Shown one piece after another: positions 1-8,616 of a stretch of DNA of 38,748 bases; the first letter of the stretch is position 1; every line of letters starts with the position of its first letter. The position numbers and the translations under genes were made by a program. The stretch is taken from the NCBI GenBank assembly GCA_030017895.1, contig JASEGV010000025.1, positions 1 through 38,748 of the forward strand, read 5' to 3'. The notes below the pieces were generated by a model. That model ran no database searches and had not been told where the DNA came from. It was given only the letters and a program-made list of their open reading frames with translations. The stretch comes from Bacteroidota bacterium. GTDB lineage: Bacteria > Bacteroidota > Ignavibacteria > UBA10030 > BY39.

Positions 1-74
1 GACGATAAAATCTATAACACTAAACTTATATTTGAATTTTTGGAACTGCCCTATAACCAAAAATCTTAGTGAAT

Positions 75-136
75 CTTAGTGTCCTTTGTGTCTAAGTGGT
101 TAAAAAGAAAACCACTAAGTCACGGAGATCACTAAG
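75..136. repeat. Imperfect 27-bp inverted repeat
   Basis: Two 27-nt arms (75-101 and 110-136) are inverted copies with a few mismatches, separated by the 8-nt A-rich loop 102-109. The arms carry the words CTTAGTG at the outside and AAGTGGTT at the inside. The element lies just upstream of the lyase gene at 167 and could form a long hairpin in the 5' leader. No T-run follows, so it does not look like a terminator. It is more likely a degenerate intergenic repeat. Confidence 0.6.
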
Positions 137-166
137 AACCACTAAGGAATATTTTAACTGCAAAAA

Positions 167-1078
167 ATGCACAAAATCATCATACACGAAGTCGGCTTAC
201 GAGACGGGTTGCAAATGGAAAAGCAGGTCGTCCCGCTTGAGCATAAACTTAAATGGATTAATGGATTAATGGATTCGAGTGTGGATATTATCCAGATCGG
301 CTCATTCGTCCATCCGGAAAAAGTGCCGCAGATGGCAGATACCGATAAACTATTTGCCGACCTTACAAAGAACAAGACAAGTAAAACAATTCTTTCGGGA
401 CTTGTTCTGAACGAAAAAGGTTTAGAGCGTGGTGAAAAATGCGGCGTTGAGATGTACTGCATGGGAGTTTCGGCAAGCGAAACACACAGCATGAAAAACA
501 CGGGAATGGGCATAGTTGAAGCAACTGAGCGGATTATTGCAACGGCAAAGCAAGCTGTGTCAGCCGGAAAAAAAATTCAGCTTTCTGTGCAGTCGGCTTT
601 CGGCTGTGGATTCGAGGGACATGTTCCGCATGAGCGAGTGCTCGGCATTGTTCAAAAATATCTTGATGCCGGTCTGAAGAATATCTCACTCGCCGATACT
701 GCCGGTCATGCGACTCCTGATCAAGTTGAGAAGGTGTATGAAGCAATCTTTAAACTCGATAGCTCCGTTGAAGCTACCTGCCATTTCCATAATACTTATG
801 GAATGGGACTCGCCAATGTATATGCAGCAATGAAGATTGGTGTACAAAATTATGAATCGTCCATTGCCGGACTTGGCGGTTGTCCATTCACAAAAGTTGC
901 AGCAGGAAATGTTTGCACTGAGGATTTCGTCCACGCGCTGCAGCGGATGGGTTTCAGAAAAGAGATTAATTTAGTAAAGTTGATTGACCTCGCGAAGGAA
1001 TTTTCAGAATTCTTCAACCGCGAGATGCCGGGACTTGTGCATAAAGCAGGTTCCATTGTTGATGAACCACAATCTTGA
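167..1078 (+). CDS. Hydroxymethylglutaryl-CoA lyase family protein
   Basis: This 303-residue TIM-barrel enzyme belongs to the DRE-TIM/HMGL family. HMG-CoA lyase splits HMG-CoA to acetoacetate and acetyl-CoA in leucine or ketone-body catabolism, and relatives cleave other 3-hydroxyacyl-CoAs. Visible signatures are the N-terminal EVGLRDGLQ (residues 8-16, with the catalytic Arg12-Asp13 pair), SFVHPEKVPQM near 46, the metal-ligand motif CHFHNTYG at 205-212 (His206, His208), and GLGGCPF with the flexible-loop Cys239. Length matches the bacterial MvaB type. The ATG at 167 directly precedes the conserved first strand, so the start is secure. The next gene, a CoA-transferase, starts 26 bp downstream in the same direction, suggesting co-transcription. 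The family is sure; the exact substrate is not, because neighbouring genes also fit citramalyl-CoA-type chemistry. Confidence 0.85.
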   Translation: MHKIIIHEVGLRDGLQMEKQVVPLEHKLKWINGLMDSSVDIIQIGSFVHPEKVPQMADTDKLFADLTKNKTSKTILSGLVLNEKGLERGEKCGVEMYCMGVSASETHSMKNTGMGIVEATERIIATAKQAVSAGKKIQLSVQSAFGCGFEGHVPHERVLGIVQKYLDAGLKNISLADTAGHATPDQVEKVYEAIFKLDSSVEATCHFHNTYGMGLANVYAAMKIGVQNYESSIAGLGGCPFTKVAAGNVCTEDFVHALQRMGFRKEINLVKLIDLAKEFSEFFNREMPGLVHKAGSIVDEPQS

Positions 1079-1104
1079 TGAATAATTATTTTTTGGAAAT
1101 CTGA

Positions 1105-2304
1105 ATGTCTCAAAAACTCCTCTCAAATATCCGCGTCCTCGATCTGACGAATGTCTTATCTGGACCGTTTGCAACACTACATCTCGCACTTCTAGGTGCT
1201 GAGGTCATCAAAATCGAAAATCCAACAGGGGGCGATCTCGCTCGTACGCTGGGATGTCTTCCTGAGTTAAATAAAAAACAAATGGGCACCAGCTTCCTTG
1301 CTCAGAACGCTAACAAGAAATCGGTTACACTCAATCTTAAATTTCCGGAAGGAAAAGAAATCTTCAAGAAATTGGTGAAAACTGCCGACGTGGTTGTGGA
1401 AAATTTTCGCCCGGATGTGATGGACAGGTTGGGAGTCGGGTATAACGCGCTGAAGGAAATCAACCCTAAAATTATTTATTGCGCCATATCGGGATTCGGA
1501 AAAGACGGACCCGATGCGATGAAACCTGCCTACGATCAAATCATTCAGGGTCTTAGCGGCGAGATGGCAATCAATGGCGATGAGAATTTGAACCCGTTGC
1601 GCGCCGGATTTCCGGTGTGCGATACAGTCGGTGGTTTGAATGCGGCATTTGCGATTATGGCTGCATTATATTACCGTGAGAAGATGGGTGAAGGGCAGTT
1701 CATAGACGTTGCGCTTCTCGATTCGATCATGCCACTGATGGGATGGGTGGCAGCAAATCTGCTCATCGGTGGTCAGCAGCCGGTGTTAATGGGCAACGAT
1801 AATTTTACTGCCGCACCTTCTGGGGTTTTCAAGACGAAGGATGGTTATATTAACATAGCAGCGAACAAACAAGAGCAGTGGGAATCGGTTGCGGATGTGC
1901 TTGGTGTTCCTGAGTTGAAAACGGATACACGCTTTCAGGAACGCGATACGAGAAAGAAAAACCGAAAACTCCTCACACCATTATTGGAAGCAAAGCTCGT
2001 TGAACAGGAAACAAAATATTGGGTTGAAAAATTAAACGCAAACGATGTACCGTCAGGTGAAATTCTCAGTTTGGAAGATGCTCTTAATCAACCCCAAATC
2101 AAACATCGAGAGACGATAAAGTCGATTCACAGCGAAGGCATCGGCGACTTGAAGCTTTTTAACTTGACTGCAAAGTTTAGCAAGACTCCTGGTACGATCG
2201 ATTCGCCGCCACCGAAGTTATCGGAACATACATTCGAAGTATTAAAGAGCGTTGGATACACAGAAGAAGAAATAAAAAGTTTTAAAGAAAAGAAAGTTAT
2301 ATAG
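1105..2304 (+). CDS. CaiB/BaiF family (class III) CoA-transferase
   Basis: A 399-residue family III CoA-transferase, which moves CoA between carboxylic acids through an enzyme-bound aspartyl-CoA. The protein opens with the family hallmark LLSNIRVLDLTNVLSGP and continues with GAEVIKIENP and VENFRPDVMDRLG. The catalytic Asp is expected in VCDTVGG as Asp173, matching Asp169 of formyl-CoA transferase. REKMGEGQ and the C-terminal lid with VPSGEILSLEDAL are also present. The start ATG at 1105 has only a weak GGA upstream. It follows the HMG-CoA-lyase-like gene by 26 bp, so the pair probably activates an acid as its CoA ester and cleaves the ester, or runs the reverse. Family certain; acid specificity cannot be read from sequence. 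Confidence 0.88.
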   Translation: MSQKLLSNIRVLDLTNVLSGPFATLHLALLGAEVIKIENPTGGDLARTLGCLPELNKKQMGTSFLAQNANKKSVTLNLKFPEGKEIFKKLVKTADVVVENFRPDVMDRLGVGYNALKEINPKIIYCAISGFGKDGPDAMKPAYDQIIQGLSGEMAINGDENLNPLRAGFPVCDTVGGLNAAFAIMAALYYREKMGEGQFIDVALLDSIMPLMGWVAANLLIGGQQPVLMGNDNFTAAPSGVFKTKDGYINIAANKQEQWESVADVLGVPELKTDTRFQERDTRKKNRKLLTPLLEAKLVEQETKYWVEKLNANDVPSGEILSLEDALNQPQIKHRETIKSIHSEGIGDLKLFNLTAKFSKTPGTIDSPPPKLSEHTFEVLKSVGYTEEEIKSFKEKKVI

Positions 2305-2311
2305 AAATCAA

Positions 2312-2512
2312 ATGAGAATACCGAAATTCAAAATACGAAACAATTTCAAATTTCCCAAAATACAAATCTGAAATACATTTATTTCAAAAGCAGTAATTTT
2401 TGATTTTCATTTTGGTTTTGATAATTAGGATTTGTTTCGAGCTTAGACTCGCCTGCCAAAGTACCGATGGAATCGGGACGGCGGGCAGGTATTCGGATTT
2501 CGTATTTTAACA
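2312..2512. repeat. AT-rich palindromic intergenic element
   Basis: The gap between the CoA-transferase and the aconitase-like gene is filled by an element whose ends are inverted, imperfect copies. The left end has GAATACCGAAATTC and AATACGAAAC; the right end reads GGTATTCGGATTTCG. The interior (about 2448-2489) has a GC-richer inverted pair, CCTGCC...GGCGGGCAGG. Similar words recur in tandem near 34297. It is probably a non-coding interspersed repeat, and it separates the two gene pairs transcriptionally unless it is read through. Confidence 0.45.
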
Positions 2513-2537
2513 AAGGAAAAAAGGAGTAAAATAATTT

Positions 2538-3827
2538 ATGGCTATGACTTTAGTAGAAAAAATACTTGCAAAGGCAACAGGACAGTCATCGGTGAAAGCC
2601 GGTGATGTGCTGGAGCCGCTTGTTGATCTTGCAATGTCGCATGAGAATGCGGCATTGGTTATCAACCAATTCACTGAAATTTATAAGGATACCGGCATTT
2701 CTCTTAAAGTTTGGGATCCATCGAAGATTGCAATCATCTTAGATCATCGTGTACCTGCAGAAAGTTCGAAAACCGCGACAAACCAGCAGAAGATCCGCGA
2801 CTTTGTGGGCAAACAGGGTATTGCTAAGTTTCACGACATTCGCGGCGATGAAGGCGGAATTTGCCATCAAGTTTTACCGGAGAACGGTTATGTCATTCCC
2901 GGGTCAGTTATTGTCGGCACAGATAGCCACACAACGAGTCATGGCGCACTTGGCACATTTGCTTTCGGTATCGGTGCAACAGAGATGGCAAGTGTGTGGA
3001 CTCTTGGAACGGTTCTCAACGTTGAAGTTCCGGGAACAATAAAAGTGTATGTCAATGGGAAGTTTCCATCAGGAGTTTATCCAAAAGATTTAATTCTTTA
3101 TTTGATTGGAAAATTAACTGCCGAAGGTGCGAACTTTAAAGTGCTCGAATTTCATGGCGAGACAATTAATAATATGAGCACTTCCGGTCGCTTAACACTT
3201 TCAAATATGTCGGTAGAAGCAGGCGCCACATCGGGAATTGTTCCAGCTGATGAAGAAACACTGCGATACTTGCTTGAAGAAGCGTTCGTTGGATATAAGG
3301 GTGAACTTTTAAAACCCGATATTGATGCAAAATATGATCAAGTAATTGAAATTGATGTTTCCAAACTCAATCCCCAAATCGCATGTCCACACACAGTGGA
3401 TAACGTGAAACCAATTTCAGAAATTATAAATGTAAAAGTAAATCAAATTGTTATCGGTTCTTGCACAAACGGTCGGTTGGATGATTTAGAAGTAGCAGCG
3501 AAAATATTAAAAGGTAAAAAAGTTGCCAAGGATGTACGGATGTTAGTATTTCCAGCATCGTGGAGAATTTATAGAGAAGCTCTCAAACGAGGTTACATCG
3601 CTGAACTAATGGACGCAGGAGCCGTTATAATGAATTCCAATTGTGGATGTTGTCTCGGTGTTCATCAGGGCGCGTTAGCGGATGGCGACATCTCACTCTC
3701 TACAACTAATAGAAACTTTAAAGGCCGACAGGGAAATCCAAATTCAGAAGTTTATCTTTGCTCAGCCGCGGTTGCCGCAGCAAGTGCAATCACAGGAATT
3801 ATAACAGATCCGAGAGGAGTAAATTAA
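2538..3827 (+). CDS. Aconitase-family dehydratase, large (LeuC-type) subunit
   Basis: The 429-residue catalytic subunit of a two-subunit hydro-lyase of the isopropylmalate dehydratase/homoaconitase type. The [4Fe-4S] ligands are visible as Cys309 in IGSCTNGR and Cys369/Cys372 in NCGCCLG; Cys371 between them is extra, where most LeuC proteins have Pro. GTDSHTTSHGALG carries substrate and cluster contacts. The length fits the short archaeal-type LeuC (about 420) rather than the 465-residue enterobacterial form. GGAG lies 11 nt before the ATG. The small-subunit gene starts one base after the stop. No leuA or leuB is adjacent; the neighbours upstream are a CoA-transferase and an HMG-CoA-lyase-like gene. 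It could therefore be isopropylmalate isomerase, homoaconitase, or a citramalate/dimethylmalate-type dehydratase. Confidence 0.85.
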   Translation: MAMTLVEKILAKATGQSSVKAGDVLEPLVDLAMSHENAALVINQFTEIYKDTGISLKVWDPSKIAIILDHRVPAESSKTATNQQKIRDFVGKQGIAKFHDIRGDEGGICHQVLPENGYVIPGSVIVGTDSHTTSHGALGTFAFGIGATEMASVWTLGTVLNVEVPGTIKVYVNGKFPSGVYPKDLILYLIGKLTAEGANFKVLEFHGETINNMSTSGRLTLSNMSVEAGATSGIVPADEETLRYLLEEAFVGYKGELLKPDIDAKYDQVIEIDVSKLNPQIACPHTVDNVKPISEIINVKVNQIVIGSCTNGRLDDLEVAAKILKGKKVAKDVRMLVFPASWRIYREALKRGYIAELMDAGAVIMNSNCGCCLGVHQGALADGDISLSTTNRNFKGRQGNPNSEVYLCSAAVAAASAITGIITDPRGVN

Positions 3828-3828
3828 T

Positions 3829-4341
3829 ATGTCACATCATACATCAAAAGTTGTAGCAATACTACCAAACGATATCTCAACAGACATCATTTATCCCGGC
3901 AGATTCATGGCAACGGTACTCCCAACCGAAACACCGCAATACTGTTTTGCCGATATGGTGGAACTAAATAAGCGATTGAAGAACAAAGAAATTCCACAAG
4001 GCAGTGTGATAGTTGCGGGGACAAATTTCGGATGCGGGTCATCGCGTGAACAAGCAGTATCAACAATTAAAGGATACGAGATCGTTATTGTTGCGAAGGG
4101 ATTTGCTCGAATATTTTTGCAGAATTCTGTAAACCTCGGTTTAAAAACTGTTATTTGCCCGGCAATCGAAGCATCTGAAGGTGACGAGTTGGAAGTTCTT
4201 CCCGATAAAGTTGTAAATCACACCAAAGGCAAATCATTCCCGGTTGAACCGTTGCCAAAAGCCCGGCAAGCGATAGTAGACGCGGGTGGATTGATTGCAT
4301 ACACAAAAAAAAGGTTGTTAGAAAAATATCCAAATCGATAG
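3829..4341 (+). CDS. Aconitase-family dehydratase, small (LeuD-type) subunit
   Basis: A 170-residue swivel-domain subunit that completes the active site of the preceding large subunit. NDISTDIIYPGRF is the N-terminal signature and GTNFGCGSSREQAV (about 65-78) the substrate-carboxylate-binding loop. ARIFLQNSVNLGL is also typical. The specificity loop, which reads YLRL/YLRM/YLRT in isopropylmalate or homoaconitate enzymes of this short type, appears here as FMAT at 26-29, so the Arg is absent. This argues against confident assignment to leucine or lysine biosynthesis. A GGAG ribosome site precedes the ATG, and the gene is translationally close to its partner (1-nt gap). Subunit identity is sure; the substrate is open. 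Confidence 0.85.
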   Translation: MSHHTSKVVAILPNDISTDIIYPGRFMATVLPTETPQYCFADMVELNKRLKNKEIPQGSVIVAGTNFGCGSSREQAVSTIKGYEIVIVAKGFARIFLQNSVNLGLKTVICPAIEASEGDELEVLPDKVVNHTKGKSFPVEPLPKARQAIVDAGGLIAYTKKRLLEKYPNR

Positions 4342-4526
4342 TTTGAAATTATTGAATGGAGCTTTGTGAGCTTTCCGAACTAAGCGAAACGTGAAGTCTT
4401 AGACGTATGGTGAGCCTGTCGAACCAAACGGTATTGCTAATGGTCAATGGTGATTGGTTAATTGACAATTTACAATTAGCTATAGTTCGATAATCTCCCT
4501 ATGTAACGATGACGCTAAACGAAAGA
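4342..4526. other. Non-coding gap between convergent operons
   Basis: The space after the LeuD-like gene shows no credible coding. It holds words such as GGTGAGCCTGTCGAACC (about 4410-4426), a sequence type that recurs as interspersed repeats in this bacterial group, and an AT-rich stretch before the hairpins at 4527. It appears to be repeat debris. Confidence 0.4.
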
Positions 4527-4544
4527 AGTCCGCTGAAGCGGACT
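4527..4544. repeat. Perfect 8-2-8 hairpin palindrome
   Basis: AGTCCGCT and AGCGGACT (4527-4534, 4537-4544) pair perfectly around GA. The core TCCGC/GCGGA resembles the palindromes near 38019 and 38394. It sits at the convergent end of two operons and may help terminate the leftward nuo transcript, although only a broken T-run follows on that strand. Confidence 0.6.
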
Positions 4545-4554
4545 AAATATCCCC

Positions 4555-4579
4555 AGACCGATTCATCGGTCTTTTTTTT
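4555..4579 (+). terminator. Rho-independent terminator after leuCD-like genes
   Basis: The stem AGACCGAT (4555-4562) and ATCGGTCT (4565-4572) closes a tight loop and is followed by eight T residues. It serves the rightward transcript ending at 4341 and lies 32 bp before the stop of the convergent nuoF. Confidence 0.8.
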
Positions 4580-4610
4580 ATCAGCGTATCCATTTATGGA
4601 TATGCGAGAT

Positions 4611-5909
4611 TCAAACCTCCACCACATGCGGAGCTTTTACAGGTTGCCGCTGAATTGGTTCTTTGCGTGCTCTCTTCTCGAATTCATTCCTGAATTTTTT
4701 AATCACACTTTGCACAGGCCAAGCGGCAGCATCGCCGAGAGCACAAACAGTGTTACCCTCAATATTGTTGGCTACATCGAGGAGCAAATCAACATCACTC
4801 ATAGTTCCGTTCCCGTTAAGGAATCTCTCTAAAATCTTTTCCATCCAACCGCAACCTTCGCGGCAAGGAGTGCATTGTCCGCAAGATTCATGGTGATAAA
4901 AATGAACAAGTCGTTTTAAAACTTTCAGGACATCTGTATCCTCATCCAACACAATTACACCACCTGTGCCGATAGCAGAACCGGCAGCTTTGAGCGATTC
5001 TAAATCCATCCGAACTCCATCTAACTCATCACTCAATAACCACGGCACAGAAGAACCACCGGGAATTACGGCTTTTAGTTTTTTACCGTCTTTGATTCCA
5101 CCGGAAAATTTGTAAATTAAATCTGTGAGTAGTACACTCGTTGGAAGTTCATAAACTCCGGGTTTGTTGACGTGACCGCTAATTCCAAATAAAATGGTAC
5201 CAGGATGTCTCGAGTCGCCGATTTTTGAAAACCACTCTCCTCCATTCAAAATAATAGATGGTATGCACGAAAGAGTTTCAATATTATTTACGTTCGTCGG
5301 ATTACCCCACAGTCCTGATTGAGCCGGGAATGGTGGCTTGACACGCGGGTAGCCACGCTCGCCTTCGATTGAATTCATTAGCGAAGATTCTTCGCCGCAA
5401 ATATAAGCACCCGCTCCCCGATGAATGTAAATATCGGTGCTATAATTTTTTCCTAAAATATTTTTCCCAATGTAATTTTTGTCGTAAGCTTCATCAATTG
5501 CTTGTTGAAGTATATCTATCCACTTTTTGTATTCACCCCGAATGTAAACATAGGTTGCATTAATTCCCATAGCATAACTTGCTATCAAGCATCCTTCTAT
5601 AAAAAGGTGAGGATTGAATTCAAAAATTTGTCTGTCTTTAAAAGTTCCGGGTTCTCCTTCATCGCCATTAGCACAAAGGTATTTTGGCTTCTCGTTCGAT
5701 TTGGGCATAAAACTCCACTTCAATCCGGTCGGGAAAGCAGCTCCTCCGCGACCGCGTAATCCGGATTTTTTAACTTCATCTATCACCTCGTCGGGCTTCA
5801 TTTCAAATATTTTCCTCAAAGCCGCATAGCCGTTGTGCTGTTGGTAAATTTCGAGTCTGTGGAGATTAAGAATCTCGGGAAGTAATATCTTTATGGTAGA
5901 TTCTGACAT
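4611..5909 (-). CDS. nuoF: NADH-quinone oxidoreductase subunit F
   Basis: The 432-residue NADH-dehydrogenase module subunit of complex I. It binds NADH and FMN and carries the N3 [4Fe-4S] cluster on the cytoplasmic arm. LRGRGGAAFPTGLKW (51-65) is the FMN/NADH-binding glycine-rich loop, followed by CANGDEGEPGTFKDR and GAYICGEESSL. The cluster ligands are Cys343, Cys346 and Cys349 in ESCGQCTPC, plus Cys389 in TVCALGD. Length agrees with the family. It is the last gene of a leftward operon, with its ATG 4 bp after the nuoE stop. nuoG does not follow; instead two convergent-gene hairpins lie beyond the stop, so the remaining subunits must be encoded elsewhere. Confidence 0.96.
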   Translation of the reverse strand: MSESTIKILLPEILNLHRLEIYQQHNGYAALRKIFEMKPDEVIDEVKKSGLRGRGGAAFPTGLKWSFMPKSNEKPKYLCANGDEGEPGTFKDRQIFEFNPHLFIEGCLIASYAMGINATYVYIRGEYKKWIDILQQAIDEAYDKNYIGKNILGKNYSTDIYIHRGAGAYICGEESSLMNSIEGERGYPRVKPPFPAQSGLWGNPTNVNNIETLSCIPSIILNGGEWFSKIGDSRHPGTILFGISGHVNKPGVYELPTSVLLTDLIYKFSGGIKDGKKLKAVIPGGSSVPWLLSDELDGVRMDLESLKAAGSAIGTGGVIVLDEDTDVLKVLKRLVHFYHHESCGQCTPCREGCGWMEKILERFLNGNGTMSDVDLLLDVANNIEGNTVCALGDAAAWPVQSVIKKFRNEFEKRARKEPIQRQPVKAPHVVEV

Positions 5910-5913
5910 AGTA

Positions 5914-6378
5914 TTATTTTAGTTTTGAAATAATATCATCTATTTTTTCGAGTGTGAGATTTTCAAAATAATCATTATTAATTTGCATTGCCGGGGCGGT
6001 TCCGCAGGAACCTAAACACTCAACTTCGGAAATTGTAAAATTTCCATCTTTACTAATCTCGCCTTTTGAAACATCTAACTTCTTGCATAAATGGGCTACA
6101 AGTTTTTCGGAACCCAAGAGCTGACACGAAATATTTGTGCACACTTGAATATGAAATTTTCCCACCGGCTTTTTATTATACATCGTGTAAAATGAAGCAA
6201 CTCCATAAACATGATTGTATGGAATGTTCAGCAATACGGAAATGTATTTCATAAACGCTTCCGAGACCCATCCGAATTGTTCTTGAGCCATCCACAATGC
6301 CGGCAGTGTTAACGACTTAGTGTTCGGATATCGTCCTTTTAATGTTTCTACCTTTTTTAAATTTTCTTCTGTCAACAT
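5914..6378 (-). CDS. nuoE: NADH-quinone oxidoreductase subunit E
   Basis: A 154-residue thioredoxin-fold subunit of the NADH-oxidising module of complex I, carrying the N1a [2Fe-2S] cluster. The four ligands are visible as Cys80 and Cys85 (VCTNISC) and Cys121 and Cys125 (ECLGSCG). The helical N-terminal part has the usual LPALWMAQEQFGW and the VYGVASFYTMY segment. Length is typical of the 24-kDa subunit. It starts one base after the stop of nuoD and is followed by nuoF after 4 bp, so translation is coupled within the nuo operon. Confidence 0.95.
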   Translation of the reverse strand: MLTEENLKKVETLKGRYPNTKSLTLPALWMAQEQFGWVSEAFMKYISVLLNIPYNHVYGVASFYTMYNKKPVGKFHIQVCTNISCQLLGSEKLVAHLCKKLDVSKGEISKDGNFTISEVECLGSCGTAPAMQINNDYFENLTLEKIDDIISKLK

Positions 6379-6379
6379 T

Positions 6380-7615
6380 TTACTTGTCTGCTTCTCCCAT
6401 AACCGGGTCGATGCTGCCGATAATAGCTACAACATCCGAGATAAGATGTCCTTTTAACAAAACCGGTAATGCTTGTATATTTATAAATGAAGGTGAATGA
6501 ATTTTTAAACGCCACGGTGCACCCTCTCCGAGACTTGATATATAAAATCCTAATTCACCTTTTGAATTTTCAATCGCTTGATAAACTTCACCGACGGGCG
6601 GATTGATTCCAAAATTTATCAGCATGAAATCGTGTATAAGTTCTTCCATCTTTCCGTAGATACGTTCTTTCGAGGGCAAAACTTTTTTTGGTAGTGCCGC
6701 ATTAACAGGACCCTTTGGAATTTTTTCAAGTGCCTGACGAATTATTTTAACACTCTGTTTCATTTCTTCCATACGAATATAAAACCGTGCTATGGCATCG
6801 CCATCGTCGTAAGTCGGAATATCAAAATCGAATTCATCGTAAATGAGATACGGTTCGTCTCGACGTAAGTCGTGAGCCACACCCGATGCCCGAAGATTCG
6901 GACCAGTTAAGCCCATAGCGATTGCGTCGTGTTTTGAAATTACTCCTACACCTTCGCATCTTTGTATAAAGATACGGTTTTTAAAAAGTAAACCTTCGAC
7001 ATCTTTTATTTTTTCGGGGAATTGATCAAGGAAATTTTTCAGCATTGCAATGGCTTCATCCGACATATCCTGAGCCAACCCGCCGATGCGTGTGAAACTT
7101 GTTGTGAACCGAACTCCGGTAAAAACATCCTGTATATCCTGAAGTTTTTCCCTTTCTCTGAAGCCCCACAACAAAACTGTAAGCGCCCCCACATCCATTG
7201 CAGTTGAACCCATTGCAACAAGATGGGACATAATGCGAGCCATTTCGGCAATGATAACTCGGATAAACTGGGCTCTTCGTGGAACCTTGATGCCGGCTAA
7301 TTTTTCGACTGCTAAAACATAAGCAACATTGTTCGCTAAAGGCGAAAGATAATCTAACCTGTCGGTATGCGGTATGTATTCGTGGTAAGTCATATTTTCC
7401 GCGAGTTTTTCGTAACCGCGGTGTAGATAACCAACTTCCGGAACTGTTCCGAGAATGGTTTCTCCATTTAAACGAATCAGTAAACGTAAAACGCCGTGTG
7501 TAGCCGGATGTTGAGGCCCCATATTCAAGATCATATCATTCTCAAGAGGGTCATCAAAATATACACTTACATCCTGATTCTCGAGTGCTTGCAGTATTTT
7601 ACTTTTTGTATTCAT
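6380..7615 (-). CDS. nuoD: NADH-quinone oxidoreductase subunit D
   Basis: A 411-residue 49-kDa subunit of complex I that lines the quinone-binding cavity together with NuoB. MILNMGPQHPATHGVLR near the N terminus carries the conserved quinone-site His, and GYLHRGYEKLAE, DRLDYLSP and RASGVAHDLRRDEPY follow as expected of the group. The C-terminal GEGAPWRLKIHSPSF and DPVMGEADK, ending at the lysine, are family hallmarks. This gene is separate from nuoC, unlike the nuoCD fusion of enterobacteria. It lies 12 bp after nuoC and 1 bp before nuoE. Confidence 0.97.
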   Translation of the reverse strand: MNTKSKILQALENQDVSVYFDDPLENDMILNMGPQHPATHGVLRLLIRLNGETILGTVPEVGYLHRGYEKLAENMTYHEYIPHTDRLDYLSPLANNVAYVLAVEKLAGIKVPRRAQFIRVIIAEMARIMSHLVAMGSTAMDVGALTVLLWGFREREKLQDIQDVFTGVRFTTSFTRIGGLAQDMSDEAIAMLKNFLDQFPEKIKDVEGLLFKNRIFIQRCEGVGVISKHDAIAMGLTGPNLRASGVAHDLRRDEPYLIYDEFDFDIPTYDDGDAIARFYIRMEEMKQSVKIIRQALEKIPKGPVNAALPKKVLPSKERIYGKMEELIHDFMLINFGINPPVGEVYQAIENSKGELGFYISSLGEGAPWRLKIHSPSFINIQALPVLLKGHLISDVVAIIGSIDPVMGEADK

Positions 7616-7627
7616 AGTTTAAAAAAA

Positions 7628-8119
7628 TTATTTTCGTGGAAGAGGAATTGAACCGGGTATGCCCATTAATGGGAACTCTTTTCTTAGCGGGAAATACTCA
7701 AAATCCTCAGGCATATAAATTCTTCGCAAATCAGGATGACCATCGAATATAATTCCGAAAAAATCATAAACCTCTCGCTCGGGCCAATTAGCTCCGGGCC
7801 ATATATCAACAACAGAAGGGATATTCAAATCCGTTTCTTGCAATTTTGTTTTTAATAAAAATCGAAAATTATTTTTTATTGAATAAAGATTATATACTAA
7901 CTCGAATCTAAAGTCTGCCCTTTGATAATCAACGCCAATTACATCTTTGCACATATCGAAATAGAGATCGAAATCGCCCCGTAGGAAAGTACAAATTTCT
8001 TTTATCTTTTCCTTTGCAACTGTAATGGTGAGAGTTCCCTGAAACTCGACTACAGATTCGATACTCATTCCGTAGTTCTCCTTTAATTTTTCAATTAGTT
8101 TTTGTTTGATCTTTTCCAT
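7628..8119 (-). CDS. nuoC: NADH-quinone oxidoreductase subunit C
   Basis: The 163-residue 30-kDa subunit of complex I, part of the connecting module of the peripheral arm. The diagnostic block is WPEREVYDFFGIIFDGHPDLRR, split here as ANWPEREVYDFFGI and DGHPDLRRIYM, then FPLRKEFPL. The N-terminal third is weakly conserved, as usual. It starts 2 bp after the nuoB stop and is followed by nuoD, all in one leftward operon. No fusion to NuoD and no truncation are seen. Confidence 0.95.
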   Translation of the reverse strand: MEKIKQKLIEKLKENYGMSIESVVEFQGTLTITVAKEKIKEICTFLRGDFDLYFDMCKDVIGVDYQRADFRFELVYNLYSIKNNFRFLLKTKLQETDLNIPSVVDIWPGANWPEREVYDFFGIIFDGHPDLRRIYMPEDFEYFPLRKEFPLMGIPGSIPLPRK

Positions 8120-8121
8120 TG

Positions 8122-8616
8122 TCAGTTTTGGATAATAATTTTTTGAGAATCGCCCGGTTTTTCGTTTCGTGCAATTTTTTTCTGTAATTCGATAAGGGCA
8201 TTTAAAACATTCTCAGGACGCGGTGGGCAACCGGCGACATAAATATCTACCGGTATAAATAAATCGATACCTTGAACAACAGAGTATGACCTGTACATAC
8301 CGCCCGAAGAAGCACAAGCCCCCATCGACATAACCCATTTGGGTTCGGGCATTTGGTCGTATATTTTTCTCACAACTTTTGCCATTTTATAAGTTACTGT
8401 TCCTGCTACAATCATTAAATCGGATTGACGCGGCGAAAAGCGGAACACTTCCGAACCAAAACGGGAAACGTCAAATCGTGGTCCGGCAAACGACATCATC
8501 TCTATAGCGCAACACGAAATTCCCATCGGCATAGGCCATAACGAATTTTTACGTGACCAATTTAACAATGTATCTAATTTTGTTGTAAAAAAACCATCTT
8601 TATCCATTAGTCCCAT
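8122..8616 (-). CDS. nuoB: NADH-quinone oxidoreductase subunit B
   Basis: A 164-residue subunit (from the ATG at 8616) that holds the terminal N2 [4Fe-4S] cluster, which passes electrons to quinone. The ligands are the adjacent Cys35-Cys36 in [10 protein letters not shown], Cys101 in MGACASSGG and Cys130 in AGCPPRP. An in-frame TTG at 8637 would extend the protein by seven residues. The ATG at 8616 is preferred because AGAAAGG lies nine bases upstream and the N terminus MGLMDKDGF fits the family. The gene overlaps the end of nuoA by 10 bp, so the two are translationally coupled. Confidence 0.95.
   Translation of the reverse strand: MGLMDKDGFFTTKLDTLLNWSRKNSLWPMPMGISCCAIEMMSFAGPRFDVSRFGSEVFRFSPRQSDLMIVAGTVTYKMAKVVRKIYDQMPEPKWVMSMGACASSGGMYRSYSVVQGIDLFIPVDIYVAGCPPRPENVLNALIELQKKIARNEKPGDSQKIIIQN

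Noticed and set aside
4509-4832. Rightward open frame of 107 codons
   Set aside because: It runs through the terminator hairpins and antisense to nuoF, and has no recognisable protein features.
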